From contig NZ_JACOPX010000007.1 of the NCBI RefSeq assembly GCF_015461835.1, forward strand, positions 1 to 64,000: a stretch of 64,000 nt of DNA, written 5' to 3'. Position 1 is the first letter of the stretch. Each line of letters begins with the position of its first letter. A program made the translations under genes and the position numbers. The DNA is from Pseudomonas neuropathica. GTDB lineage: Bacteria; Pseudomonadota; Gammaproteobacteria; Pseudomonadales; Pseudomonadaceae. Below the pieces are notes generated by a model. The model saw nothing but the letters and a program-made list of their open reading frames with translations, did not search any database and was not told where the DNA came from. Positions 55,126-64,000 of the stretch are shown one piece after another.

Positions 55126-57957
55126 ATGCAAGAAAGCGTGATGCAGCGCATGTGGAACAGCGCCTACCTTTCAGGTGGAAACGCTGCCTATGTGGAAGAG
55201 CTTTATGAGCTCTACCTGCACGACCCTAACGCTGTGCCAGAAGAGTGGCGCACCTACTTTCAGAAGTTGCCTGCCGACGGCAACTCTGCCACTGATGTTT
55301 CGCACTCCACGATTCGCGATCATTTCGTGCTGCTGGCAAAGAACCAGCGCCGCGCCCAACCGGTTTCCGCCGGCAGCGTGAGCAGTGAGCACGAGAAGAA
55401 GCAGGTTGAAGTGCTGCGATTGATCCAGGCCTACCGTATGCGTGGCCACCAGGCAGCCCAGCTTGACCCGCTGGGACTGTGGCAGCGTCCTGCACCTGCA
55501 GACCTGTCGATCAATCATTACGGCTTGACCAATGCCGATCTTGATACGACCTTCCGTGCCGGCGACCTGTTCATCGGCAAAGAGGAAGCGAGCCTACGCG
55601 AAATTCACGAAGCGTTGCAGCAGACATATTGCCGCACCATCGGCGCTGAATTTACGCACATCACCGATTCCGAGCAGCGCCAGTGGTTCCAGCAGCGTCT
55701 GGAAAGCGTGCGTGGTCGTCCGACGTACTCCGCCGACATCAAGAGCCACCTGCTTGAGCGCGTGACTGCCGGTGAAGGCCTGGAAAAATACCTGGGCACC
55801 AAATACCCGGGCACCAAGCGTTTCGGTCTGGAAGGCGGCGAAAGCCTCATTCCGATGCTCGACGAACTGATCCAGCGTTCCGGTTCCTACGGCACCAAGG
55901 AAGTCGTCATCGGCATGGCCCACCGTGGCCGTCTGAACGTGCTGGTCAACACCTTCGGCAAGAACCCGCGCGAGCTGTTCGACGAGTTCGAAGGCAAGAA
56001 GAAGGTCGAGCTGGGTTCCGGTGACGTTAAGTATCACCAGGGCTTCTCGTCCAACGTGATGACCGCCGGCGGTGAAGTTCACCTGGCCATGGCGTTCAAC
56101 CCGTCCCACCTGGAAATCGTTTCCCCGGTGGTCGAAGGTTCGGTGCGCGCCCGTCAGGATCGTCGTAATGACGCCACTGGCGAGAAGGTTCTGCCGATCT
56201 CCATCCACGGTGACGCTGCATTCGCAGGTCAGGGCGTGGTCATGGAAACCTTCCAGATGTCGCAGACCCGCGGTTTCAAGACCGGCGGTACCGTGCACAT
56301 CGTGATCAACAACCAGGTCGGTTTCACCATCAGCAACCCGCTGGACTCGCGTTCCACCGAGTACGCCACCGACGTTGCGAAGATGATCCAGGCGCCGATC
56401 CTCCATGTGAATGGTGATGATCCGGAAGCCGTATTGTTCGTGACACAGTTGGCCATCGACTACCGCATGCAGTTCAAGCGTGACGTGGTGATCGACCTGG
56501 TCTGCTACCGTCGTCGCGGCCATAACGAGGCCGACGAGCCAAGCGGTACCCAGCCTCTGATGTATCAGCAGATCACCAAACAGCGCACCACCCGTGAGCT
56601 GTACGCTGATCGTCTGACCCAGGGCGGTGTGCTCGACGCAGAGCGTGTTCAGGCGAAAGTCGACGAATACCGCAACGCGCTGGACAACGGTCTGCACGTA
56701 GTGAAATCGCTGGTCAAAGAGCCGAACAAAGAGTTGTTCGTGGACTGGCGTCCGTATCTGGGCCATGCCTGGACTGCGCGTCACGACACTCGCTTTGATC
56801 TGAAGACCCTGCAAGAACTGTCCGCCAAGCTGCTGGAAATTCCGGAAGGCTTCGTGGTTCAGCGTCAGGTCTCGAAGATCTACGAAGACCGTCAGAAGAT
56901 GCAAGCCGGCGGCCTGCCGATCAACTGGGGTTACGCCGAAACCATGGCGTACGCGACCTTGGCGTTCGAAGGTCACCCGATCCGTATGACCGGTCAGGAC
57001 ATCGGCCGCGGTACGTTCTCGCACCGTCACGCTGTGCTGCACAACCAGAAAGACGCGGGCACCTACATTCCGCTGCAGCACCTGTACGACGGTCAGCCAC
57101 GCTTTGACCTGTACGACTCGTTCCTGTCGGAAGAAGCGGTACTGGCGTTCGAATACGGTTACTCGACCACCACGCCGGATGCGCTGGTGATCTGGGAAGC
57201 CCAGTTCGGCGACTTCGCCAACGGTGCACAGGTTGTGATCGACCAGTTCATCACCAGCGGCGAGCACAAGTGGGGCCGTCTCTGCGGTCTGACCATGTTG
57301 CTGCCACACGGTTACGAAGGTCAGGGCCCTGAGCACAGCTCGGCACGTCTTGAGCGTTACCTGCAATTGTGCGCCGAGCACAACATTCAGGTTGCCGTAC
57401 CGACCACGCCAGCACAGATCTACCACTTGCTGCGTCGTCAGGTGATTCGTCCGCTGCGCAAGCCGTTGATCGTGCTGACGCCGAAGTCGCTGCTGCGCCA
57501 CAAGCTGGCCATCTCGACCCTGGAAGATCTGGCCGAAGGTTCGTTCCAGACCGTGATCCCGGAAATCGATGCTCTGGACCCGAAAAAGGTCGAGCGCGTT
57601 GTTCTGTGTAGCGGCAAGGTCTACTACGACCTGCTGGAAAAACGCCGTGCCGAAGGCCGTGAAGATATCGCCATCGTGCGTATTGAGCAGCTGTACCCAT
57701 TCCCTGAGGACGACTTGAAAGAAGTCCTGGCTCCATACACCAACGTCAAAAATGCCGTTTGGTGTCAGGAAGAGCCGATGAACCAGGGCGCCTGGTACTG
57801 CAGCCAGCACCACTTGCGTCGCAGCATCGGGAACCTCGACAAGTCTCTCGTACTTGAGTACGCGGGCCGTGAGGCTTCTGCTGCCCCAGCTTGTGGTTAC
57901 GCATCGATGCACGCCGAGCAGCAGGAAAAACTCCTGCAAGACGCGTTTACCATTTAA
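55126..57957 (+). CDS. sucA: 2-oxoglutarate dehydrogenase E1 component SucA
   Basis: 943-residue thiamine-dependent subunit decarboxylating 2-oxoglutarate. It starts MQESVMQRMWNSAYLSGGNAAYVEELY after GAGGGTGACC. Characteristic segments are MAHRGRLNVLVN, HLAMAFNPSHLEIV, VCYRRRGHNEADEPSGTQP and LLPHGYEGQGPEHSSARLERYL. Full length. Confidence 0.98.
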   Translation: MQESVMQRMWNSAYLSGGNAAYVEELYELYLHDPNAVPEEWRTYFQKLPADGNSATDVSHSTIRDHFVLLAKNQRRAQPVSAGSVSSEHEKKQVEVLRLIQAYRMRGHQAAQLDPLGLWQRPAPADLSINHYGLTNADLDTTFRAGDLFIGKEEASLREIHEALQQTYCRTIGAEFTHITDSEQRQWFQQRLESVRGRPTYSADIKSHLLERVTAGEGLEKYLGTKYPGTKRFGLEGGESLIPMLDELIQRSGSYGTKEVVIGMAHRGRLNVLVNTFGKNPRELFDEFEGKKKVELGSGDVKYHQGFSSNVMTAGGEVHLAMAFNPSHLEIVSPVVEGSVRARQDRRNDATGEKVLPISIHGDAAFAGQGVVMETFQMSQTRGFKTGGTVHIVINNQVGFTISNPLDSRSTEYATDVAKMIQAPILHVNGDDPEAVLFVTQLAIDYRMQFKRDVVIDLVCYRRRGHNEADEPSGTQPLMYQQITKQRTTRELYADRLTQGGVLDAERVQAKVDEYRNALDNGLHVVKSLVKEPNKELFVDWRPYLGHAWTARHDTRFDLKTLQELSAKLLEIPEGFVVQRQVSKIYEDRQKMQAGGLPINWGYAETMAYATLAFEGHPIRMTGQDIGRGTFSHRHAVLHNQKDAGTYIPLQHLYDGQPRFDLYDSFLSEEAVLAFEYGYSTTTPDALVIWEAQFGDFANGAQVVIDQFITSGEHKWGRLCGLTMLLPHGYEGQGPEHSSARLERYLQLCAEHNIQVAVPTTPAQIYHLLRRQVIRPLRKPLIVLTPKSLLRHKLAISTLEDLAEGSFQTVIPEIDALDPKKVERVVLCSGKVYYDLLEKRRAEGREDIAIVRIEQLYPFPEDDLKEVLAPYTNVKNAVWCQEEPMNQGAWYCSQHHLRRSIGNLDKSLVLEYAGREASAAPACGYASMHAEQQEKLLQDAFTI

Positions 57958-57999
57958 CGCCTTCGCGCACCTGAAACCGAATTTAAGGAACCACAGATA

Positions 58000-59220
58000 A
58001 TGGCTATCGAGATCAAAGCCCCCACTTTCCCGGAATCGGTTGCCGATGGCACCGTTGCCACCTGGCACAAACAACCGGGCGACGCTGTCAAGCGCGACGA
58101 CCTGATCGTCGACATCGAAACCGACAAAGTCGTACTGGAAGTTCTGGCTACCGCTGATGGCGTGCTGGGCGCAATCGTCAAGAACGAAGGCGACACCGTT
58201 CTGTCCGACGAAGTGCTGGGCTCCATCGAAGCGGGCGGCGCTGCTGCCGCTGCCCCAGCCGCCGCTGCTGCTCCGGCCGCTGCCGCTGCTCCAGCTGCTG
58301 CCGAAGGCGAAGACGATCCTGTTGCTGCGCCTGCTGCGCGCAAGCTGGCTGAAGAAAACGGCATCAACATCGCTTCCGTTGCCGGCACCGGCAAGGGCGG
58401 TCGTGTGACCAAGGAAGACGTGGTTGCTGCTGTTGCTGCCAAGAAAGCCGCTCCGGCTGCCGCACCTGCCAAGGCTGCTGCTCCTTCGGCTGCTGCTCCT
58501 GTGTTCGCCGCTGGCGACCGCATCGAGAAGCGCGTACCGATGACCCGCGTTCGTGCCACCGTGGCCAAGCGTCTGGTTGAAGCACAGTCGAACATGGCGA
58601 TGCTGACCACTTTCAACGAAGTCGACATGACTGAAGTCATGGCCCTGCGTTCGAAGTACAAGGATCTGTTCGAGAAGTCCCACAACGGCGTACGCCTGGG
58701 CTTCATGTCGTTCTTCGTCAAGGCTGCTACCGAAGCGCTGAAACGCTTCCCGGCTGTCAACGCGTCGATCGACGGCGGCGACATCGTTTACCACGGCTAC
58801 GCGGACATCGGCGTTGCCGTTTCCAGCGACCGTGGCCTGGTTGTTCCGGTTCTGCGTAACGCCGAGCTGATGAGCCTGGCTGAAATCGAAGGCGGCATCG
58901 CCACCTTCGGCAAGAAAGCCCGTGACGGCAAATTGTCGATGGACGAGATGACCGGTGGTACCTTCACCATCACCAACGGTGGTACCTTCGGTTCGATGAT
59001 GTCGACCCCGATCGTCAACCCGCCGCAGGCAGCGATTCTGGGCATGCACAACATCATCCAGCGTCCTATGGCCATCAACGGTCAGGTGGTTATCCGTCCG
59101 ATGATGTACCTGGCACTGTCCTACGATCACCGTCTGATCGATGGCAAAGAAGCTGTGACCTTCCTGGTGACCATCAAGAACCTGCTGGAAGATCCGGCTC
59201 GTCTGTTGCTGGATATCTGA
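58000..59220 (+). CDS. sucB: Dihydrolipoyl succinyltransferase E2 (SucB)
   Basis: 406 residues: lipoyl domain with K43 ([14 protein letters not shown]), a first Ala/Pro linker, the E3-binding domain ([32 protein letters not shown]), a second linker, and the catalytic core ending [15 protein letters not shown] with the active histidine. Transfers succinyl to CoA. Confidence 0.97.
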   Translation: MAIEIKAPTFPESVADGTVATWHKQPGDAVKRDDLIVDIETDKVVLEVLATADGVLGAIVKNEGDTVLSDEVLGSIEAGGAAAAAPAAAAAPAAAAAPAAAEGEDDPVAAPAARKLAEENGINIASVAGTGKGGRVTKEDVVAAVAAKKAAPAAAPAKAAAPSAAAPVFAAGDRIEKRVPMTRVRATVAKRLVEAQSNMAMLTTFNEVDMTEVMALRSKYKDLFEKSHNGVRLGFMSFFVKAATEALKRFPAVNASIDGGDIVYHGYADIGVAVSSDRGLVVPVLRNAELMSLAEIEGGIATFGKKARDGKLSMDEMTGGTFTITNGGTFGSMMSTPIVNPPQAAILGMHNIIQRPMAINGQVVIRPMMYLALSYDHRLIDGKEAVTFLVTIKNLLEDPARLLLDI

Positions 59221-59317
59221 TAGAAGCAGTCGCGGGCTTCAAGTTTCAAGCTGCAGGAAAGGGCAGCTTGGCTTGGAGCGCGCGGCTTGAAGCTTTTCGC
59301 TAAAGAGGATTTTTTGA

Positions 59318-60754
<1,437 letters not shown>

Positions 60755-60837
60755 CAGACAATAAGAAACCACGGCGGTAACGGCCCGTCGTGAGCCTTGC
60801 GAGCAAGTCTCACCGCGGAATGTCCGCTGGACGCAGT

Positions 60838-60860
60838 CTTGCGTAGCTCAGCTACGCAAG
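60838..60860 (+). other. Intercistronic hairpin between lpd and sucC
   Basis: CTTGCGTAG (60838-60846) pairs with CTACGCAAG (60852-60860) around CTCAG. There is no T run. The rest of the 182-base gap shows no gene. Confidence 0.5.
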
Positions 60861-60936
60861 CAGCAGTCACAGGTGGCGCGGCACTCAAACGAGCGCAGCG
60901 CCGAATGCGCAGTACCTAACGAAGACGGTAAAAAGC

Positions 60937-62103
60937 ATGAATCTTCACGAGTATCAGGGTAAGCAGCTGTTCGCTGAATACGGCCTGCCAGTTTCCACTG
61001 GTTACGCAGTAGACACCCCGGAAGCAGCAGCAGAAGCTTGCGACAAAATCGGCGGCAGCGAGTGGGTTGTCAAAGCCCAGGTCCACGCCGGTGGTCGCGG
61101 TAAAGCGGGCGGCGTCAAGCTGGTTCGCAGCAAAGAAGACGCCAAAGCCTTCGCACAGCAGTGGCTGGGCAAGCGTCTGGTGACTTACCAGACTGACGCC
61201 AATGGCCAGCCAGTCACCAAGATCCTGGTTGAATCGTGCACTGATATCGCTAAAGAGCTGTACCTGGGCGCTGTCGTTGACCGTTCGAGCCGTCGCATCG
61301 TGTTCATGGCTTCCACCGAAGGTGGCGTGGACATCGAGAAAATCGCTCACGACACTCCAGAAAAAATTCTCAAGGCCACTATCGATCCACTGGTTGGCGC
61401 TCAGCCATTCCAGGGTCGCGAGCTGGCATTCCAGTTGGGTCTGGAAGGCAAGCAGGTTGCTCAGTTCGCCAAGATCTTCGTAGGTCTGGCCAAACTGTTC
61501 AAGGATCACGACCTGGCTCTGCTGGAAGTGAACCCGCTGGTGATCAAGGCTGACGGCGATCTGCACTGCCTGGACGCCAAGATCAACATCGACGCCAACG
61601 CCATGTACCGTCAGCCTAAGCTGAAGACTTTCCACGATCCGTCGCAAGACGATCCGCGCGAAGCGCACGCTGCCAAGTTCGAACTGAACTACGTAGCACT
61701 GGAAGGCAACATCGGTTGCATGGTCAACGGTGCTGGCCTGGCCATGGGTACCATGGACATCGTCAACCTGCATGGCGGCAAGCCAGCCAACTTCCTCGAC
61801 GTAGGTGGTGGCGCTACCAAAGAACGCGTAACTGAAGCGTTCAAGATCATCCTGTCCGACACCAACGTCGCTGCAGTACTGGTCAACATCTTCGGCGGCA
61901 TCGTTCGCTGCGACATGATTGCCGAAGGCATCATCGGCGCTGTGAAAGAAGTCGGCGTGAAAATCCCGGTTGTTGTTCGCCTTGAAGGCAACAACGCTGA
62001 GCTGGGCGCTAAAGTACTGGCAGAAAGCGGTTTGAACATCATCGCGGCTACCAGCCTGACCGACGCTGCTCAACAAGTTGTCAAAGCTGCGGAGGGCAAA
62101 TAA
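60937..62103 (+). CDS. sucC: Succinyl-CoA synthetase beta subunit
   Basis: 388-residue ATP-grasp subunit: [69 protein letters not shown] and the C-terminal CoA-ligase domain [14 protein letters not shown]. The stop overlaps sucD by one base. Confidence 0.98.
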   Translation: MNLHEYQGKQLFAEYGLPVSTGYAVDTPEAAAEACDKIGGSEWVVKAQVHAGGRGKAGGVKLVRSKEDAKAFAQQWLGKRLVTYQTDANGQPVTKILVESCTDIAKELYLGAVVDRSSRRIVFMASTEGGVDIEKIAHDTPEKILKATIDPLVGAQPFQGRELAFQLGLEGKQVAQFAKIFVGLAKLFKDHDLALLEVNPLVIKADGDLHCLDAKINIDANAMYRQPKLKTFHDPSQDDPREAHAAKFELNYVALEGNIGCMVNGAGLAMGTMDIVNLHGGKPANFLDVGGGATKERVTEAFKIILSDTNVAAVLVNIFGGIVRCDMIAEGIIGAVKEVGVKIPVVVRLEGNNAELGAKVLAESGLNIIAATSLTDAAQQVVKAAEGK

Positions 62104-62984
62104 TGAGCGTCCTGATCAATAAAGACACCAAAGTTATCTGCCAGGGTATTACCGGTTCGCAAGGTAGTTTCCACACCCAGCAAGCCATCGAATACGGCAC
62201 CAAGATGGTTGGCGGCGTAACTCCAGGCAAAGGCGGCACCGAGCACCTGGGTCTGCCAGTGTTCAACACCGTTAAAGACGCAGTAGAAGCCACTGGCGCT
62301 ACCGCCTCCGTTATCTACGTTCCGGCTCCTTTCTGCAAAGATTCGATCCTGGAAGCGGCATTCGGCGGCATCAAGCTGATCGTCTGCATCACCGAAGGCA
62401 TTCCTACCCTGGACATGCTGGACGCTAAAGTTAAGTGCGACGAGCTGGGCGTAGTCCTGATCGGCCCTAACTGCCCAGGCGTGATCACCCCAGGCGAATG
62501 CAAGATCGGCATCATGCCAGGTCACATTCACTTGCCAGGCAAGGTCGGTATCGTTTCGCGTTCCGGCACCCTGACCTACGAAGCTGTCAAGCAGACTACT
62601 GACGCCGGTTTCGGTCAGTCGACTTGCGTCGGCATCGGTGGTGACCCGATTCCGGGTTCGAACTTCATCGACATCCTGAAGCTGTTCCAGGAAGACCCGA
62701 AGACCGAAGCGATCGTCATGATCGGTGAGATCGGCGGTTCGGCTGAAGAAGAAGCGGCTGCCTACATCAAGGCACACGTGACCAAGCCGGTTGTTTCCTA
62801 CATCGCTGGTGTGACTGCTCCTCCGGGCAAGCGCATGGGCCATGCTGGCGCAATCATCTCTGGCGGCAAAGGCACTGCAGACGAGAAATTCGCTGCACTG
62901 CAAGACGCAGGCGTGAAAACCGTGCGTTCGCTGGCAGACATCGGCAAGGCCCTGGCCGAGCTGACCGGTTGGGCTGTCAAGTAA
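62103..62984 (+). CDS. sucD: Succinyl-CoA synthetase alpha subunit
   Basis: 293 residues; CoA-binding start [28 protein letters not shown], and the phospho-histidine H247 in [13 protein letters not shown]. Conserves the energy of succinyl-CoA as ATP (or GTP). Last gene before the terminator. Confidence 0.98.
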   Translation: MSVLINKDTKVICQGITGSQGSFHTQQAIEYGTKMVGGVTPGKGGTEHLGLPVFNTVKDAVEATGATASVIYVPAPFCKDSILEAAFGGIKLIVCITEGIPTLDMLDAKVKCDELGVVLIGPNCPGVITPGECKIGIMPGHIHLPGKVGIVSRSGTLTYEAVKQTTDAGFGQSTCVGIGGDPIPGSNFIDILKLFQEDPKTEAIVMIGEIGGSAEEEAAAYIKAHVTKPVVSYIAGVTAPPGKRMGHAGAIISGGKGTADEKFAALQDAGVKTVRSLADIGKALAELTGWAVK

Positions 62985-63012
62985 GCCTCGCGCTTAGCTG
63001 ACGCTTTACCAA

Positions 63013-63040
63013 ACAAAGGCCACCTTCGGGTGGCCTTTGT
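63013..63040 (+). terminator. UUCG-loop terminator of the sdh-suc operon
   Basis: ACAAAGGCCACC (63013-63024) pairs perfectly with GGTGGCCTTTGT (63029-63040) around a TTCG tetraloop, 29 bases after sucD. Confidence 0.85.
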
Positions 63041-63090
63041 CGTTTCTGACATTCGCTGATTTATAGGCTTTCGCCCAATTACATGCAAAA

Positions 63091-63112
63091 ACGCGACACA
63101 GAAACGTCGCGT
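63091..63112 (+). other. Hairpin upstream of brnQ
   Basis: ACGCGAC (63091-63097) pairs with GTCGCGT (63106-63112). It lies in the 320-base gap before brnQ, in which no gene and no clear promoter were recognised. Confidence 0.35.
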
Positions 63113-63304
63113 ATCGGATAGTTCGCCCTCTAACAGTGCGTTCGCACGACAAATTCGTTAGGCTAGCAGCCATTTTTGCGTCTGCCGCCCACAAGGCATG
63201 CAACGCGCTTTAAGGGTCAGTCCCATACGGATCGACAGCATTTCCCTAATTACACAGGGCAATCCCCCTCTAAATTCCGATTTCAGTAGTGTGGTATTAC
63301 CTTA

Positions 63305-64000
63305 ATGAAAGTTTTGAAAGGTCAGGACATCCTGGCACTTGGCTTTATGACATTTGCCCTGTTCGTTGGGGCTGGCAACATCATCTTCCCGCCGATCGTG
63401 GGCTTGCAGGCCGGACCTCACGTCTGGATGGCCGCGCTGGGCTTCCTGATCACTGCGGTGGGTCTGCCGGTGATCACCGTCGTTGCACTGGCCAAGGTCG
63501 GTGGGGCGATGGATGCCCTGAGCAGCCCGATCGGCAAGATAGCCGGCGGCATTCTGGCGGCGGCGTGCTACCTGGCGGTCGGCCCGTTGTTCGCCACCCC
63601 GCGTACCGCAACCGTATCGTTTGAAGTCGGTCTGGCGCCGCTCACTGGCGAAAGCCCGTTGGCACTGTTCCTCTACAGCTCGGTGTACTTCCTGCTGGTG
63701 TTCTTCATCTCGCTCTACCCTGGGCGGTTGCTGGACACCGTTGGCCGCTTCCTCGCGCCATTGAAGATCATCGCACTGGCGGTGCTCGGTATCGCGGCAT
63801 TCGCCTTGCCGGCGGGTGACATCGGCCAAGGTACGCCGGAATACGTGGCTGCACCGTTCTCCCAAGGCTTCATCAATGGTTACCTGACCATGGATACCCT
63901 GGGCGCGCTGGTGTTCGGCATCGTCATCGTTAACGCGATCCGCTCCCGTGGCGTCGAGTCGCCCGCGCTGATCACCCGTTACGCGATCATCGCCGGGCTG
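63305..64000 (+). CDS. brnQ: Branched-chain amino acid carrier BrnQ/BraB, 3' end beyond the window
   Basis: The first 232 codons from ATG 63305: [41 protein letters not shown], with [20 protein letters not shown], typical of the LIVCS family of Na+-coupled leucine/isoleucine/valine carriers. Several helices are already visible. In P. aeruginosa the gene after sucD is braB (from memory), which this matches. Confidence 0.95.
   Translation, partial: MKVLKGQDILALGFMTFALFVGAGNIIFPPIVGLQAGPHVWMAALGFLITAVGLPVITVVALAKVGGAMDALSSPIGKIAGGILAAACYLAVGPLFATPRTATVSFEVGLAPLTGESPLALFLYSSVYFLLVFFISLYPGRLLDTVGRFLAPLKIIALAVLGIAAFALPAGDIGQGTPEYVAAPFSQGFINGYLTMDTLGALVFGIVIVNAIRSRGVESPALITRYAIIAGL

Noticed and set aside
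55594..59130. 1178-codon open frame on the minus strand over sucA and sucB
   Set aside because: It is antisense to two certain enzymes and shows His/Val/Gln-rich composition typical of the complementary frame of GC-rich codons. It has no recognisable domain.

Overview
The window is a 64-kb piece of a fluorescent Pseudomonas chromosome (P. fluorescens group). The evidence is the GC-rich coding sequence, near-identity to Pseudomonas families gene after gene, abundant GTAGGAG/GTGGGAGCGAGC-type REP palindromes with a RAYT gene, and a gene order that, from memory, follows P. aeruginosa PA1452-PA1465, PA1475-PA1483, PA1493-PA1504 and PA1580-PA1590 in separate blocks. Almost everything is core chromosome. 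There is no prophage, insertion sequence, CRISPR array, rRNA or tRNA that I could see.

Layout. (1) 1-349: truncated DUF6124 gene (minus strand) behind a strongly structured leader. (2) 909-15620: late part of the flagellar/chemotaxis cluster on the plus strand: a sigma-54-type promoter, flhA-flhF-fleN-fliA, cheY-cheZ-cheA-cheB, motC-motD, a ParA-like ATPase and CheW-like pair (ParC/ParP type), cheW and a DUF2802 gene. It is followed by a small FlhB-C-terminal-like gene and a fliK-like gene on the minus strand. (3) 17583-24679: cytochrome c maturation operon ccmABCDEFG(dsbE)HI, then a small lipoprotein gene. (4) 25300-29300: hicAB toxin-antitoxin, an MFS exporter, a DUF5666-like exported protein and a sulfate-binding protein. 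(5) 29399-38626: a K+ channel gene with a urea-transporter gene, then the glyoxylate/tartronate-semialdehyde pathway (gcl, hyi, glxR, glycerate kinase, pyk). A GlcG/HbpS-like gene is divergent, and two identical TTGTATACAA palindromes lie in the shared control region. (6) 38651-41220: a REP-associated tyrosine transposase (RAYT) flanked by its REP palindromes, a TetR/RutR-type regulator and a DUF808 membrane protein. (7) 41235-48943: an alpha/beta hydrolase-mlaA pair, a small membrane protein, a GH17 membrane glucan enzyme, an orphan glycine-betaine-type binding protein, and DUF485-actP. (8) 49045-49886: a gene-free island of nested inverted repeats. (9) 49993-62984: TCA-cycle superoperon, gltA divergent from sdhCDAB-sucAB-lpd-sucCD, ended by a UUCG terminator. 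(10) 63305-64000: 5' part of brnQ/braB.

How the parts work together. FlhA/FlhF/FleN/FliA build, place and count the polar flagellum. CheY/Z/A/B/W with the ParC/ParP-like pair form and place the chemosensory array, and MotCD drives rotation. The ccm genes supply c-type cytochromes. The glyoxylate block converts two glyoxylate into glycerate and on to pyruvate, feeding the TCA genes further along. Dispersed palindromes (at least four sequence classes, about 16 loci) occupy many of the intergenic gaps.

The observations I would follow first are: the repeated EFExLLDxLHGKG peptide in the CheA linker, which resembles the C-terminal CheY-binding tail of CheZ in the same operon; the multi-stem leader of the DUF6124 gene with its Shine-Dalgarno sequence at the edge of the closing stem; a 35-codon ORF that ends one base before fleN; the paired operators of the glyoxylate block; and an MlaA without a usable lipobox.
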